A stretch of 64,000 bases of DNA from Leptolyngbya sp. O-77 (GTDB taxonomy: Bacteria > Cyanobacteriota > Cyanobacteriia > Elainellales > Elainellaceae), in contig NZ_AP017367.1 in the NCBI RefSeq assembly GCF_001548395.1, forward strand, positions 4,129,001 through 4,193,000, in the 5' to 3' direction. This document shows, in pieces, positions 44,923-54,228 of the stretch. The translations under genes were made by a program, and so were the position numbers. The stretch's first letter is position 1; each line of letters opens with the position of its first letter. The notes below the pieces were generated by a model. That model was not told the origin of the DNA and made no database searches. It saw only the letters and a list, made by a program, of their open reading frames with translations.

Positions 44923-46728
44923 TTATTGCAGCTTCAGCACTGCCATAAAGGCTTCCTGGGGCACATCCACCGTGCCGATCGCCTTCAGGCGCTTCTTACC
45001 CTTGGCTTGCTTTTGCAGCAGTTTCTTCTTCCGGCTGATGTCGCCGCCGTAGCACTTCGCCAGCACGTCTTTTCGCAAGGCCGGGATATGTTCACTGGCC
45101 ACCACGCGGCTACCGATGGCGGCTTGCAGCGGGATTTTGAACTGGTGGCGCGGAATCAACTCCTTCAGCTTTTCCACCAGTGCCTTGCCCACGTAGTACG
45201 CCTTGTCCCGGTGAACAATGGTCGCTAGCGGGTCAACCGGGTCGCCATTGATCAGGATATCCAGCTTCACCAGGGGATTTTCGCGATAGCCGATGAGGTG
45301 GTATTCCATGCTGGCATAGCCGCGCGATCGCGACTTCATTTGGTCAAAAAAGTCCGTCACCACCTCCGCCAGCGGCAGTTCATAGGTCAGCGTCGTGCGC
45401 CCCTGGGTCAGATATTTCATATCTTTGAACACGCCCCGGCGAGACTGGCTCAGCTCCATCAGCGGGCCGACGAATTCCTCCGGCGTGATCATGTCCACCT
45501 GCACGTAGGGTTCCTCAATCGCCTCGCGCTTTTGGGGATCGGGCAGGTGGCTGGGGTTGTCGATATAGACCTCGCTGCCATCTAGCAGGCGAACCTTGTA
45601 AATCACCGATGGAGCCGTGGTAATCAGATCCAGGTCGTATTCGCGCTCCAGTCGTTCCTGCACAATTTCCATGTGCAGCAGCCCCAAAAAGCCACAGCGG
45701 AATCCAAAGCCCATCGCGCTGGAGGTTTCGGGTTCGTATTGCAGTGCCGCGTCGTTCAGCCGCAGTTTTTCGAGCGCTTCTCGCAGGTCTTCAAACTCAT
45801 CGGCATCGGTAGGGAACAGTCCGCAAAACACCATCGGCTTGGCTTCCGTATAGCCAGGGAGCGGTTCCTTGGCTGGAGCCGTCGCCAGGGTAATGGTGTC
45901 GCCCACTCGCGCATCGGCTACTGCTTTGATGGCAGCCGACAGATAGCCCACTTCGCCCGCGTGCAGTTCGTCTACCTGGATTTGGTTGGGCGACAGCACA
46001 CCCAGTTCGTCGATTTGGTACTCTTTGCGGGAAGCCATCAGTCGGATGCGATCGCCCTTCTTCAGCGTCCCGTCCATCACTCGGAAGTACACAATCACCC
46101 CGCGATAGGAATCGTAGTAGCTGTCGAAAATCAACGCCCGCAGCGGCTCCTGCACCGTGTCGCGGGGTGGTGGCACCAGATGCACTATAGATTCTAGAAT
46201 CTCGCTGATGCCAATGCCTTCTTTTGCCGAGGCGAGAATCGCGCTGCTGCAATCCAGCCCGATAATTTCTTCGATTTCTCCCTTGACCCGATCTGGCTCT
46301 GCCCCCGGCAGGTCGATTTTATTTAGCACCGGAATGATTTCCAGATTATGCTCCAGCGCCAAGTACACATTTGCCAGAGTTTGCGCTTCAACGCCCTGCG
46401 ACGCATCCACCACCAGCAGCGCCCCTTCGCAGGCAGCCAGAGAGCGCGACACCTCATAGGAAAAGTCTACGTGCCCCGGCGTGTCGATCAGGTTTAGCAC
46501 GTAGTCCTGACCATCTTCGCCGCGATAGTTCATCCGGGCGGCTTGAAGCTTAATCGTGATGCCGCGCTCTCGCTCCAGATCCATATTGTCGAGAAATTGC
46601 TCCTTCATTTCTCGATTGCTAACCGTGCCCGTCGTTTGCAGCAAGCGGTCGGCCAGCGTGGACTTGCCGTGGTCGATGTGGGCAATGATGGAAAAGTTGC
46701 GGATGTTGGAGACGGGAACGTCGGTCAT
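44923..46728 (-). CDS. lepA: Elongation factor 4 (LepA)
   Basis: LepA is a translational GTPase that back-translocates or rescues stalled ribosomes. The 601-residue protein has all G motifs (AHIDHGKST, RERGITIK, DTPGHVDF, NKIDLPGA), the EF-G-like domains II and V, and the LepA-specific C-terminal domain (QAAIGSRVVASEHIPALRKDVLAKCYGGDI). Length is normal. The start MTDVPVSNIRNFSIIAHIDHG is typical. The selD fusion follows 2 bp downstream and is probably co-transcribed. Confidence 0.98.
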   Translation of the reverse strand: MTDVPVSNIRNFSIIAHIDHGKSTLADRLLQTTGTVSNREMKEQFLDNMDLERERGITIKLQAARMNYRGEDGQDYVLNLIDTPGHVDFSYEVSRSLAACEGALLVVDASQGVEAQTLANVYLALEHNLEIIPVLNKIDLPGAEPDRVKGEIEEIIGLDCSSAILASAKEGIGISEILESIVHLVPPPRDTVQEPLRALIFDSYYDSYRGVIVYFRVMDGTLKKGDRIRLMASRKEYQIDELGVLSPNQIQVDELHAGEVGYLSAAIKAVADARVGDTITLATAPAKEPLPGYTEAKPMVFCGLFPTDADEFEDLREALEKLRLNDAALQYEPETSSAMGFGFRCGFLGLLHMEIVQERLEREYDLDLITTAPSVIYKVRLLDGSEVYIDNPSHLPDPQKREAIEEPYVQVDMITPEEFVGPLMELSQSRRGVFKDMKYLTQGRTTLTYELPLAEVVTDFFDQMKSRSRGYASMEYHLIGYRENPLVKLDILINGDPVDPLATIVHRDKAYYVGKALVEKLKELIPRHQFKIPLQAAIGSRVVASEHIPALRKDVLAKCYGGDISRKKKLLQKQAKGKKRLKAIGTVDVPQEAFMAVLKLQ

Positions 46729-47528
46729 AGACGCAAGGCATCAAGGGGTAAAAGGGGCGGCAATGCTTAGAGGAACCGCAAGAGAAACCAGGCAGTGAAT
46801 CGCCCTTAAGGCATACCGCTTAAGATATTGTAATGCTTCTCTCTGCCGGACGCATCGGCAGTCCCTTGAGTCGTCTTGGGTTTCGCCGCAGTTGGGAGGA
46901 ACCAGATGACCTATGATTTGTAAATAGATCAAGATAGGTCAAGTTGTAGCGTATTGTTTATTGTTTTACGCTGCAAGGCGGCCTGTAGAGACAGTAGCCT
47001 TTGTAGGCAGTTTAATTCAGGGGTGCTTGGGAAGAAGGGCGATCGCCCCTCGTTTAAGAACCAGAATCTTTAAGAGCCAGCATCACTTAGAAAAGTGGGT
47101 GCAGCTTTCTGGAGTCGGGTGCAATAGAGGTGTAGTAAACAGGTCTTGAGCGGAGTAGATGGTTGTTCCAGAACTATCAAGGGGGCTTGACCATAGGGGA
47201 CTTTTCTGGATACAAACGCTCTCGCTTGCGAAAGACTCTTGCTAGAAGCCAGACGAAACGCCGCTTCCTCTGCGGCTTGCCATCGCCAAGACTCAAAATC
47301 TAAACCGAGATTTACACCAAGCTCTACATCAAGCTTTACGACTCAAGATTTACAATTCAAGCCATTAAGTTCACAACTCACAACATTAGATTCCCTGTAC
47401 AAAACGATTTAGGGCAGAATTTACTGTAAGTCGGTAGATTCTCATCCTGGAAGGGTGTCTGTATAGGCGAACCAGGCGATATCAGCGACGGAACACATTG
47501 CGGAACGGTGAGAGAGCAAGACAATTCT
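46729..47528. other. 800-bp divergent intergenic region between lepA and the repeat-bearing small gene
   Basis: No gene is supported. One HIP1 site lies at about 47039. A cluster of near-repeats, such as tttac and ttcaagatttacaa variants, covers 47290-47390. The region should contain the promoters of both flanking genes. Confidence 0.5.
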
Positions 47529-47921
47529 ATGAGTGACCCTGTTGTGGAATCTAATGTGGCGAAAACTGATGGCGTGAAGACTGATGGCGTGAAGACTGAT
47601 GGTGTGAAGACTGATGGTGTGAAGACTGATGGTGTGAAGGCTCAGGCCGGTGTTCAGAGTTCGACTCAGGAGGCGATCGCCCCCACAGACCCGCCACCCG
47701 CCGTCAGCCCCAGAGTGGCGGCTGGAAACAAGGTCGATTTGTCAATCCAGATCGACGCTGAGCTATTGAATCAGATTGGGCATCTCACCAGCGATCCGAG
47801 CAAGGTGATTGAAGTTGCAGTCCGTCAATGGCTGCGGGGAGGAGCCTCGCGGGACGACGACCTGACGCGATCGCTCCAGCGCAATCCGCCCGTTCCCCCC
47901 CGTGGAGAATGGAACGACTAG
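47529..47921 (+). CDS. Small protein with VKTDG repeats and a ribbon-helix-helix-like C-terminus
   Basis: From ATG 47529 the product has 130 residues. After MSDPVVESN it carries five tandem A/V-K-T-D-G units (residues 11-35) encoded by near-perfect 15-bp repeats, then a Pro-rich stretch. The C-terminal part, VDLSIQIDAELLNQIGHLT and DPSKVIEVAVRQWLRGG, has the strand-helix-helix look of small DNA-binding antitoxin-type proteins. It might be a transcription factor with a flexible repeat arm. No partner toxin is seen; the next gene is a histidine kinase on the same strand, 153 bp away. GTG 47508 is an alternative start. Confidence 0.65.
   Translation: MSDPVVESNVAKTDGVKTDGVKTDGVKTDGVKTDGVKAQAGVQSSTQEAIAPTDPPPAVSPRVAAGNKVDLSIQIDAELLNQIGHLTSDPSKVIEVAVRQWLRGGASRDDDLTRSLQRNPPVPPRGEWND
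47559..47633 (+). repeat. 15-bp tandem repeat encoding KTDG units
   Basis: Five in-frame copies of GTGAAGACTGATGGY; the first (47559-47573) is diverged, the other four (47574-47633) differ only in the last base. Copy changes would keep the frame. Confidence 0.95.
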
Positions 47922-48074
47922 CCAACTGCTGTAGGAATCACGGATTTGCTTTAAAAGCCGTTGCAGATAGCCTCTGCGACAGGCTACGTTAGGCGAAGAT
48001 ACTTGCTGAACCTGATTCCAAGAACATTTTGCGCGTTTGAACTCGTTTGAACTCACTGTCTCCGATGCACGCTG

Positions 48075-49916
48075 ATGACCTTGTCTGAAGATTCTTCTAG
48101 TTCTGTCGTTGGCCCGACAGATGTAGGGATTGCTAGGCGACCCGGCGGCCCGCTCCAGAAACCGCCCTCCATTGGTGATCTCATCTTCATACAAGACGCT
48201 GTGGGAACCTACCTCTCCTTCTCCTGGAAGGACGCAGCTCGTTACGGACTAGGTTCCACAGAGCTGGTGGGTCGGCCGATTGAGGAAGTCGAGTTTGCGC
48301 CAGCCGCCCTTGCGCCCTACTTGCAGCGGATTCGTATGGTGCTTGATTTGGGCAGCCCCGATGGGTTTTCCTACTTGTTTCGCTGTGGCGGGCAGTATCT
48401 CGTTTTTGACCTCGCGCTCAGCCCCATTCTGCAAGTCAACGCGCTGCCTTCAGCAGTCATCGTCACGGGGCATCTGCTCTATGCCTGCACCGATGACCAG
48501 GCCCACCGGCTGCTAGAATCGCCCCCTTGCTTCAGCACGCTCCGGGGCAGGGGCTCCATCTTTTATCAAAAGGCACTGACTCGCGTTGCCTGGAATATCC
48601 GCCATACGCTTGACCTCGATACCATCTGGCAGCAAACCGCCAGTGGACTGGGTGAAACGCTCAACCTGAGTCGCTGTTGGGTGTGTGCTTACCCCGCTGA
48701 AGAGGGAAAAGCGCAGATCATGGCAGACTATCGGCAAGATGGGGTGGTGGATTGCGTCGGGCAAATGCTAGATTTACCGCACTTTCCCTACTTGCAGCAG
48801 GCCGTTTCCACGCTCCAACCCGTTAGCACCACGCAGATTGATCAAGAAAGCGGCAGGGAGATGGCAATTTTGGCGATCGCCACCTGCCACGACGGCCAGC
48901 CCAACGGACTCCTCGTGCTGTATCAAGACGATGAAGCTCAGGTGTGGAGACAGTCCGAAATCGAGCTAGTTCAGGAATTTGCAGAGCAGATTGGAACGGG
49001 GCTGGCCCATGCTAGTCTGTACGCAACGAGCCGCCGCCAAGCCGAGCGACTGATGCAGCAGTATCACGACCTCGAAGAGAGCCGCCGCCAGGCCGAAGAA
49101 GCCTCCCGCCTCAAGAGCGAGTTTTTGGCGAACACGTCCCACGAGCTACGCACCCCGCTCAACGGCATGATTGGCTTCCTCAAACTCATCGTAGACGGCA
49201 TGGCGGATGATCCCGAAGAACAGGGCGAGTTCATCGAAGAAGCCTACCGCTCAGCGGTAAACCTGAACGATATCATCAATGACATCCTGGACATTGCCAA
49301 AATCGAAGCAGGCAAGCTCGAAATCGAGATTAACCCGGTCAAGCTCGATGACCTGATGGACGATGTGGAACGCTTTATCCGTCCGCAGGCCGAACACAAG
49401 CACCTGAGCTTTAGAATCTGCAAACCCGAGACGCGAGATCCAATCATCCTAAACGGCAACTATCAGCGCCTCCGCCAGGTGCTTCTGAACCTGTTGGGCA
49501 ACGCCATCAAGTTCACCCACGAAGGCGGCATCACCGTTACCACCGACATCCTGCCCCGCCAGTCTGACCAAGACAAAGGCTATGCCAAGATTAGCGTCGC
49601 CGATACAGGCATTGGCGTTTCGCTAGAGAAGCAAGACCGCCTGTTTCAGTCCTTTAGCCAGGTAGACGGTTCCCGGACGCGGCAATATGGCGGCACAGGG
49701 CTTGGTCTGGCCATTTCCCAGAGGCTTGTAGAAGCGATGAAGGGTGAGGTGAATTTCTACAGCTTGGGCGAGGGGCTGGGGTCTACCGTCACCTTTACTG
49801 TGCCGCTCCACCAGCATCCGGTGTTAGTCGCCCGGCAGTCCGAAGAGGAAGACGTGAATCTAGCGGATTTGGCATACCTGACTGACTTAGATCCAGACCT
49901 GGATGAGATGGAGTAG
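48075..49916 (+). CDS. PAS-GAF sensor histidine kinase
   Basis: The 613-residue protein is a soluble hybrid-less histidine kinase. A PAS-like domain (about 25-145, GTYLSFSWKDAARYGLGSTELVG) is followed by a GAF domain (about 170-320, LDLDTIWQQTASGLGETL), a short coiled coil (SRRQAERLMQQYHDLEESRRQAEEAS), the dimerisation domain with phosphoacceptor H356 in NTSHELRTPLNGMIGF, and an HATPase domain with N box LLNLLGNAIKF, G1 VADTGIGV and G2 GGTGLGLAIS. No receiver or membrane segment is present, so its response regulator must be elsewhere. The stimulus is unknown; GAF domains of this type may bind bilins, but no suitable cysteine motif was identified. Confidence 0.93.
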   Translation: MTLSEDSSSSVVGPTDVGIARRPGGPLQKPPSIGDLIFIQDAVGTYLSFSWKDAARYGLGSTELVGRPIEEVEFAPAALAPYLQRIRMVLDLGSPDGFSYLFRCGGQYLVFDLALSPILQVNALPSAVIVTGHLLYACTDDQAHRLLESPPCFSTLRGRGSIFYQKALTRVAWNIRHTLDLDTIWQQTASGLGETLNLSRCWVCAYPAEEGKAQIMADYRQDGVVDCVGQMLDLPHFPYLQQAVSTLQPVSTTQIDQESGREMAILAIATCHDGQPNGLLVLYQDDEAQVWRQSEIELVQEFAEQIGTGLAHASLYATSRRQAERLMQQYHDLEESRRQAEEASRLKSEFLANTSHELRTPLNGMIGFLKLIVDGMADDPEEQGEFIEEAYRSAVNLNDIINDILDIAKIEAGKLEIEINPVKLDDLMDDVERFIRPQAEHKHLSFRICKPETRDPIILNGNYQRLRQVLLNLLGNAIKFTHEGGITVTTDILPRQSDQDKGYAKISVADTGIGVSLEKQDRLFQSFSQVDGSRTRQYGGTGLGLAISQRLVEAMKGEVNFYSLGEGLGSTVTFTVPLHQHPVLVARQSEEEDVNLADLAYLTDLDPDLDEME

Positions 49917-49997
49917 CTATCGACGGGCGATCGCTTCTAGCCCTCTGCGGTAGCATAACTCTATCTTCTGGGTCGTTTTTCATCTCATCGTTAAGCT

Positions 49998-50204
49998 ATG
50001 TCGATTACGCTTCAGGTCAATGGCGAACCCCGCACCTGCGAGCCAGATACCTCACTGCCGCAGTTTTTGGAGCAACTGGGCATGAATCCGCGTCTGGTGG
50101 CAGTGGAGTATAACGGCGAGATTTTGCACCGCCAGTTTTGGGAACAGACTGTGATGCAGACGGGCGATCGCCTGGAAATTGTCACCATTGTCGGCGGCGG
50201 CTGA
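49998..50204 (+). CDS. thiS: Sulfur carrier protein ThiS
   Basis: ThiS carries sulfur as a C-terminal thiocarboxylate for thiazole formation in thiamine synthesis. The 68-residue protein has the ubiquitin-like fold pattern (MSITLQVNGEPRTCE, LPQFLEQLGMNPRLVAVEYNG, GDRLEIVTIVGGG) and ends in the required Gly-Gly, here as GGG. Normal ThiS length. No thiG or thiE is adjacent in this window. Confidence 0.93.
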   Translation: MSITLQVNGEPRTCEPDTSLPQFLEQLGMNPRLVAVEYNGEILHRQFWEQTVMQTGDRLEIVTIVGGG

Positions 50205-50450
50205 CAGAAGCAGGCGGTCTCTGTCAAAATTTCGGGCGATCGCCCCTGGTTTTTCAAGTACGGTCATCCCCCCTGAAAACAGCCTCTAGCCGCCCCTGTC
50301 TAGAAACAGAGCGCGTTACATTAGAAATATCGATTGGCTGTGTAACGTTTTCTAAAGCTCTGCAACGTCAGCGCTGCAAATCTTAGCTCTGCAAACTGCA
50401 CAGCCTGCCCCACGGGTTTTGCCCAACCATTTACAGGAGGGCTGGAGGCA

Positions 50451-51452
50451 ATGCGAAGGTTCTTTTCTCAAGTGTGGCGGCCTCTGCTTCGGCCGCTTGT
50501 AGTTTTCTCTCTGATTGCAACGTTAGTATTTGGCAATGCGGGCAGCGCTCTGGCCCTAAGTCGGAGCGGCGGCCGCATCGGCGGCGGCGGGTTTAGCGTG
50601 CCCAGCCGCACCTATACCAGCCGTCCGGCTCCGTCCTATGGCGGTGGCGGCTACTATCCTGGTGGTTATCCTGGCGGCGGCATTGGGTTTCCGCTGGTGT
50701 GGGGGCCGATTTTCTTTGGAGGCGGTGCAGGCAGCCTGTTCACCATTCTGATTTTTATCTCGCTTGCATCATTTATCGTGCGGAGCGTTCGAGCCGCGCA
50801 GTCTGATGCGAATGGCTATGACGACCTGGGCTATGGCGCAGTGTCGCCCACGGTTTCGGTGTCCAAAGTTCAAGTAGGGCTGCTGTCTGGCGCTCGCGGC
50901 TTGCAGGCAGACCTAGATCGGCTGGCAAAAACGGCGGATACGGGTTCCAAAGAAGGGCTGACGGAGGCGCTGCAAGAAACGACGCTGGCGCTACTGCGGC
51001 ATCCCGAATATTGGGTCTATGGCGGCACGCAGTCGGCACAGTATCGCCTGGAGGCGGCTGAGGCACAGTTTAATCGACTGGCGCTGGCGGAGCGCAGCAA
51101 ATTTAGCGAAGAAACGCTGTCGAATGTCAACCGCCAGTTGCGGCAGGCAGAATCGGCTCCTGCGGCGTTGGCTACAGTCGATACGGGTGAGCGGGTGGCG
51201 ACCGAGCAGCCTACGGAAATTCAGACTCAGGGCGAATATATCGTCGTGACGCTGCTGGCGGCGACGCTGGGCAAGCTAGATCTGCCCGTGGTGAACTCGA
51301 CGGATGACCTGCGTCGGGCGCTGTCGCAGATGGGGTCGGTGTCGAGCGATCGCCTGCTGGCGCTGGAAATTCTCTGGACCCCCCAGGTGGAGGGTCAGAC
51401 CCTCTCGTCAGATGAGCTAGTCGCTGAGTATGCTGATCTGAGATTGGTCTAG
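50451..51452 (+). CDS. DUF1517 family membrane protein
   Basis: The 333-residue protein has an N-terminal hydrophobic segment (about 12-37), a Gly/Ser/Tyr-rich region (SRSGGRIGGGGFSVPSR, GGGGYYPGGYPGGG), a second membrane helix (FTILIFISLASFIVRSV, about 98-116) and a C-terminal soluble DUF1517 domain (VSKVQVGLLSGARGLQADLD, then LRHPEYWVYGGT). DUF1517 proteins are shared by cyanobacteria and chloroplasts; their role is not settled as far as I know. An AGGAGGG-type site lies 10 bp before ATG 50451. Confidence 0.9.
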   Translation: MRRFFSQVWRPLLRPLVVFSLIATLVFGNAGSALALSRSGGRIGGGGFSVPSRTYTSRPAPSYGGGGYYPGGYPGGGIGFPLVWGPIFFGGGAGSLFTILIFISLASFIVRSVRAAQSDANGYDDLGYGAVSPTVSVSKVQVGLLSGARGLQADLDRLAKTADTGSKEGLTEALQETTLALLRHPEYWVYGGTQSAQYRLEAAEAQFNRLALAERSKFSEETLSNVNRQLRQAESAPAALATVDTGERVATEQPTEIQTQGEYIVVTLLAATLGKLDLPVVNSTDDLRRALSQMGSVSSDRLLALEILWTPQVEGQTLSSDELVAEYADLRLV

Positions 51453-51478
51453 CTAGCCTGTAGATAATGGGATACGTT

Positions 51479-51509
51479 AGGGGTTGAGCCTTCAATCCCT
51501 ATTTTTTTT
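51479..51509 (+). terminator. Intrinsic terminator after the DUF1517 gene
   Basis: AGGGGTTGA (51479-51487) pairs with TCAATCCCT (51492-51500) around a four-base loop, with one G-T wobble, followed by ATTTTTTTT. It lies 26 bp past the DUF1517 stop and overlaps the end of the convergent gene. Confidence 0.93.
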
Positions 51510-52868
51510 ACGAATTTTGAAGGGGGCTGGCAGCAATTTTTTTGACCGCGATCGCCGATAGAACCGAGTAATTCTCTCTAGAGGCACGCCCAACCCAGCG
51601 GCGATCAGCACGCCCTGATTGATCAGTGTCGTCTGCCACACCCCCAGCGCTTCCCACCGCCGCGCCGAAGTCGATACCACTGCTGGGGCGATCGCCACTT
51701 TGCCCAACATCTGAGCCTTTCGCACCAGCTTCAGATCTTCCAGAATCGGCACCTCTGGAAAGCCGCCCAGTTGCCAAAAGGTGTCTGTTCGCAGAAATAG
51801 CGCCTGATCGCCGTAGGGCAGGCTGAACCAGCGCGATCGCCAGCGCACCCCCCGCTCCACCCAGCGCAATCCCGGCAAGGTTCCGTCAATCGACAGGTCA
51901 AACGCCCCCAGCGCCACGCCCGGTTGGGACAGGGTTTGCTGCACCAGATTAGAAAAATCTTTGGGCAGGCGCGTATCGGCATGGAGAAACAGCAGCGTTT
52001 TGCCAGTGGCGGCGGCGGCTCCGGCGTTCATCTGGCGGGCGCGGCCAGGCGCGGAATGGACGACCGTCGCGCCGTGTTGCTGGGCGATCGCCCGCGTATC
52101 GTCCTGGCTGCCGCCGTCTGCCACGATCACTTCCAATGTGCCAGAGGGCGATAGGGTTTCCAGCAGGCTCGGCAATTCTGCGGCTTCATTCAGCGTTGGA
52201 ATGATCACGGAAATCACCTGCTCCCGCAGCGCTTCCCACACGGGCAAGTCGGCAGCCGTGTCGATGTCTGTCAGTGGGTCAAGCGTTGCTATAGAGAGAT
52301 GAAGGGCTTGAGCGATCGCTATGGTCTGGGCAAACACGCGCTCAGTGCCCCAATCAATTCCCCTGAATAAATCTGCAACCGGCTGCCGCAGCCCGATGAG
52401 ATAATAGCCGCCATCGGTGGCTGGCCCCAACACTAGGTCATGGGTCTGCAACGCGGTAAACGCCTGCTGCAAAATCGCGGAATCCACACTGGGACAGTCT
52501 GCGCCAATCACCACCACCCGCTCGGCTCCAGTGGCGATCGCCCGTTCCACCGCACTCAACAGGCGATCGCCCAAGTCTCCCGACGGCTGCGGATATAGCG
52601 CCCAGGACGACCCCAGCCAGTCTGTCATTTGCGCTGCCTCGCCCCCCGAAAACCAAATTTCTGCTGAAATAGGACGGGTCGAATTCTCCGCCGTCGGATA
52701 CAGGAGGGGCCGGATTTGCCGCAGCACCTGCGCGGTCATCTGTCGCTGAAGCTGGGCGGCTCTGGTTTCTCCCAAATGCGGAATGAGGCGCGTTTTCGTG
52801 GTTCCTGGTTGAGGATAGCGCGAAAAAAGAATTAGATGATCGGCAAGAATCACGGCTAAAAATTCCAA
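51492..52868 (-). CDS. Fused rSAM/selenodomain-associated transferases 1 and 2 (TIGR04282-TIGR04283)
   Basis: Two sugar-transferase-like domains are joined. Residues 1-205 match transferase 1 (DUF2064/TIGR04282): LILFSRYPQPGTTKTRLIPHLG, ERVVVIGADCPSVD and LGPATDGGYYLIGL. Residues 210-440 match a family 2 glycosyltransferase (TIGR04283): ISVIIPTLNEAAELPSLLET, VIVADGGSQDDTRAIA, GRARQMNAGAA, FLHADTRLP and the acceptor region VRWRSRWFSLPYGDQALFLR. These families are named for their frequent neighbourhood with a radical SAM/selenodomain protein, which is not present here. The exact products are unknown. A weak start: AACATTTCACCCC precedes ATG 52868. Confidence 0.88.
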   Translation of the reverse strand: MEFLAVILADHLILFSRYPQPGTTKTRLIPHLGETRAAQLQRQMTAQVLRQIRPLLYPTAENSTRPISAEIWFSGGEAAQMTDWLGSSWALYPQPSGDLGDRLLSAVERAIATGAERVVVIGADCPSVDSAILQQAFTALQTHDLVLGPATDGGYYLIGLRQPVADLFRGIDWGTERVFAQTIAIAQALHLSIATLDPLTDIDTAADLPVWEALREQVISVIIPTLNEAAELPSLLETLSPSGTLEVIVADGGSQDDTRAIAQQHGATVVHSAPGRARQMNAGAAAATGKTLLFLHADTRLPKDFSNLVQQTLSQPGVALGAFDLSIDGTLPGLRWVERGVRWRSRWFSLPYGDQALFLRTDTFWQLGGFPEVPILEDLKLVRKAQMLGKVAIAPAVVSTSARRWEALGVWQTTLINQGVLIAAGLGVPLERITRFYRRSRSKKLLPAPFKIRKKNRD

Positions 52869-53079
52869 TTTTGGGGTGAAATGTTAAGGGGCGATCGCCA
52901 AGATAGCGAGGCAAAGAGTCTCCTAGAAAGGCAGGCGAGAAATGCTGTAATGACCAGATAGAAAAGATTCTCCCGATCCCTCCTCAGTCTAGGTCGTCAT
53001 CCATCGAGCTTTGGAAAAAACTTGTCGTTTGTACTCTGAAATGAGCTAGGATGTTGGACAAAATTTGAGGGAATTTGCC

Positions 53080-53562
53080 ATGGGCTTCAGGTTTAAGATA
53101 TTGGCTGGACTGCTCACCCTGGCAACGTCGGGTGGGGCGCTAGGATCAGGGGCGATCGCCCAGACTGTCACTTCAACCCGCAGCGCAGACGACATCCAAA
53201 CACTCCAGCAAGCGTTTGAGGACGCTTACTATGGTGCCAGTGGCACTTTCTTTGGCAACCGGGGCATCGTCAACTCCTTCACCTGGTTCCTTGGCCCCTT
53301 CCCCGAAAACAACATCATCACCGATGCGCGGCAGGTGCATCGACTCTACGTGGACGCTTCAAACCAGCAAAACCTGGACGGCCCCACCATCCGCACTGCC
53401 GACTTGAACAATCCCTTTGACACCTCGCTGCTGCTGCTGCCTCCCTCTCAACCTCTGCGGCCGATTCCTGCGGGCCCCCAGTTTCCGCCCTTCAGCCAGG
53501 GCGTTCCAGGAGATCCCCAGCCTGCGCCGCGTCCAGCGGGCCCGGTTCGAGGACTCTGGTAG
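53080..53562 (+). CDS. Secreted protein of unknown function
   Basis: From ATG 53080 (MGFRFKILAGLL) the product has 160 residues. A signal peptide ends near GAIAQ (about 27). The mature part has ADDIQTLQQAFEDAYYGASG, FFGNRGIVNSFTWFLGPFPE and ITDARQVHRLYVDASN, then a Pro-rich tail (PLRPIPAGPQFPPF, PAPRPAGPVRGLW). It looks like a small periplasmic or lumenal protein. I recognise no family. A start at 53065 would add five residues. Confidence 0.75.
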   Translation: MGFRFKILAGLLTLATSGGALGSGAIAQTVTSTRSADDIQTLQQAFEDAYYGASGTFFGNRGIVNSFTWFLGPFPENNIITDARQVHRLYVDASNQQNLDGPTIRTADLNNPFDTSLLLLPPSQPLRPIPAGPQFPPFSQGVPGDPQPAPRPAGPVRGLW

Positions 53563-54228
53563 CATCCTGGAAGCAGTCCGGGTAAAGCAGGTTGGACAAA
53601 AAGAGATTGGACAGAAAGAGATTGGATAAAGCTGGGCAAGCGAAGGTTTCGCCTGTGATGAGTTCGCCTGTGAATTGATTTACCTGTGATTGATTCTGGC
53701 TGATAGCCGTTCTCAATTGCCAGTTTTCAATCAACTGCCAGTTTTCAAAACGAGTTGCAGCAAGCCATGTTGCCGCAAGTCATGATGTAAGCGCCGCGCG
53801 GTTATATGTTCAGCGTGGCGCTTTTGCTTGTTCTGCAAAGGTTTTCTCGACAGTTTTTAGTCTGATTCCCGGCGCTTGCCAGGCTCAGGCCTATCGCTTA
53901 TCCAGCGATGCTGCTTGTATAGGCAATTCTTATCAAAAATCGGCGTGGACTATGCATCTCAAAAGAAATACGACAAACTAAGGGAAACTTGTCGGTTCGT
54001 CTAGTACCCCGCGAAACAGAGGCGGCACGAGAATCCCTTGATTTCTCTTGCTCAAAGGCTGAAACGCTTGTATGGGAAGGAACTGGGCGATCGCCCACCT
54101 GATGAGTATTTTTACTTCAAATTGTCTTCTTTATTAACTTCTGATAAGAAAGAGGGCTATATAATTAACACGTCTTTTGCAAAAATTAACCTAAAAAATT
54201 TCTGCTCACGTCTAGGCTGCCCTCAACA
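53563..54228. other. 666-bp intergenic region with short direct repeats
   Basis: Contains TTGGACARAAAGAGA in tandem (two full 15-bp copies, about 53592-53621, with partial copies each side) and cctgtgat repeats (53651-53689). A reading frame at 54038-54265 is unconvincing. The last 200 bp is AT-rich and probably holds the promoter of the large gene that follows. Confidence 0.5.
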
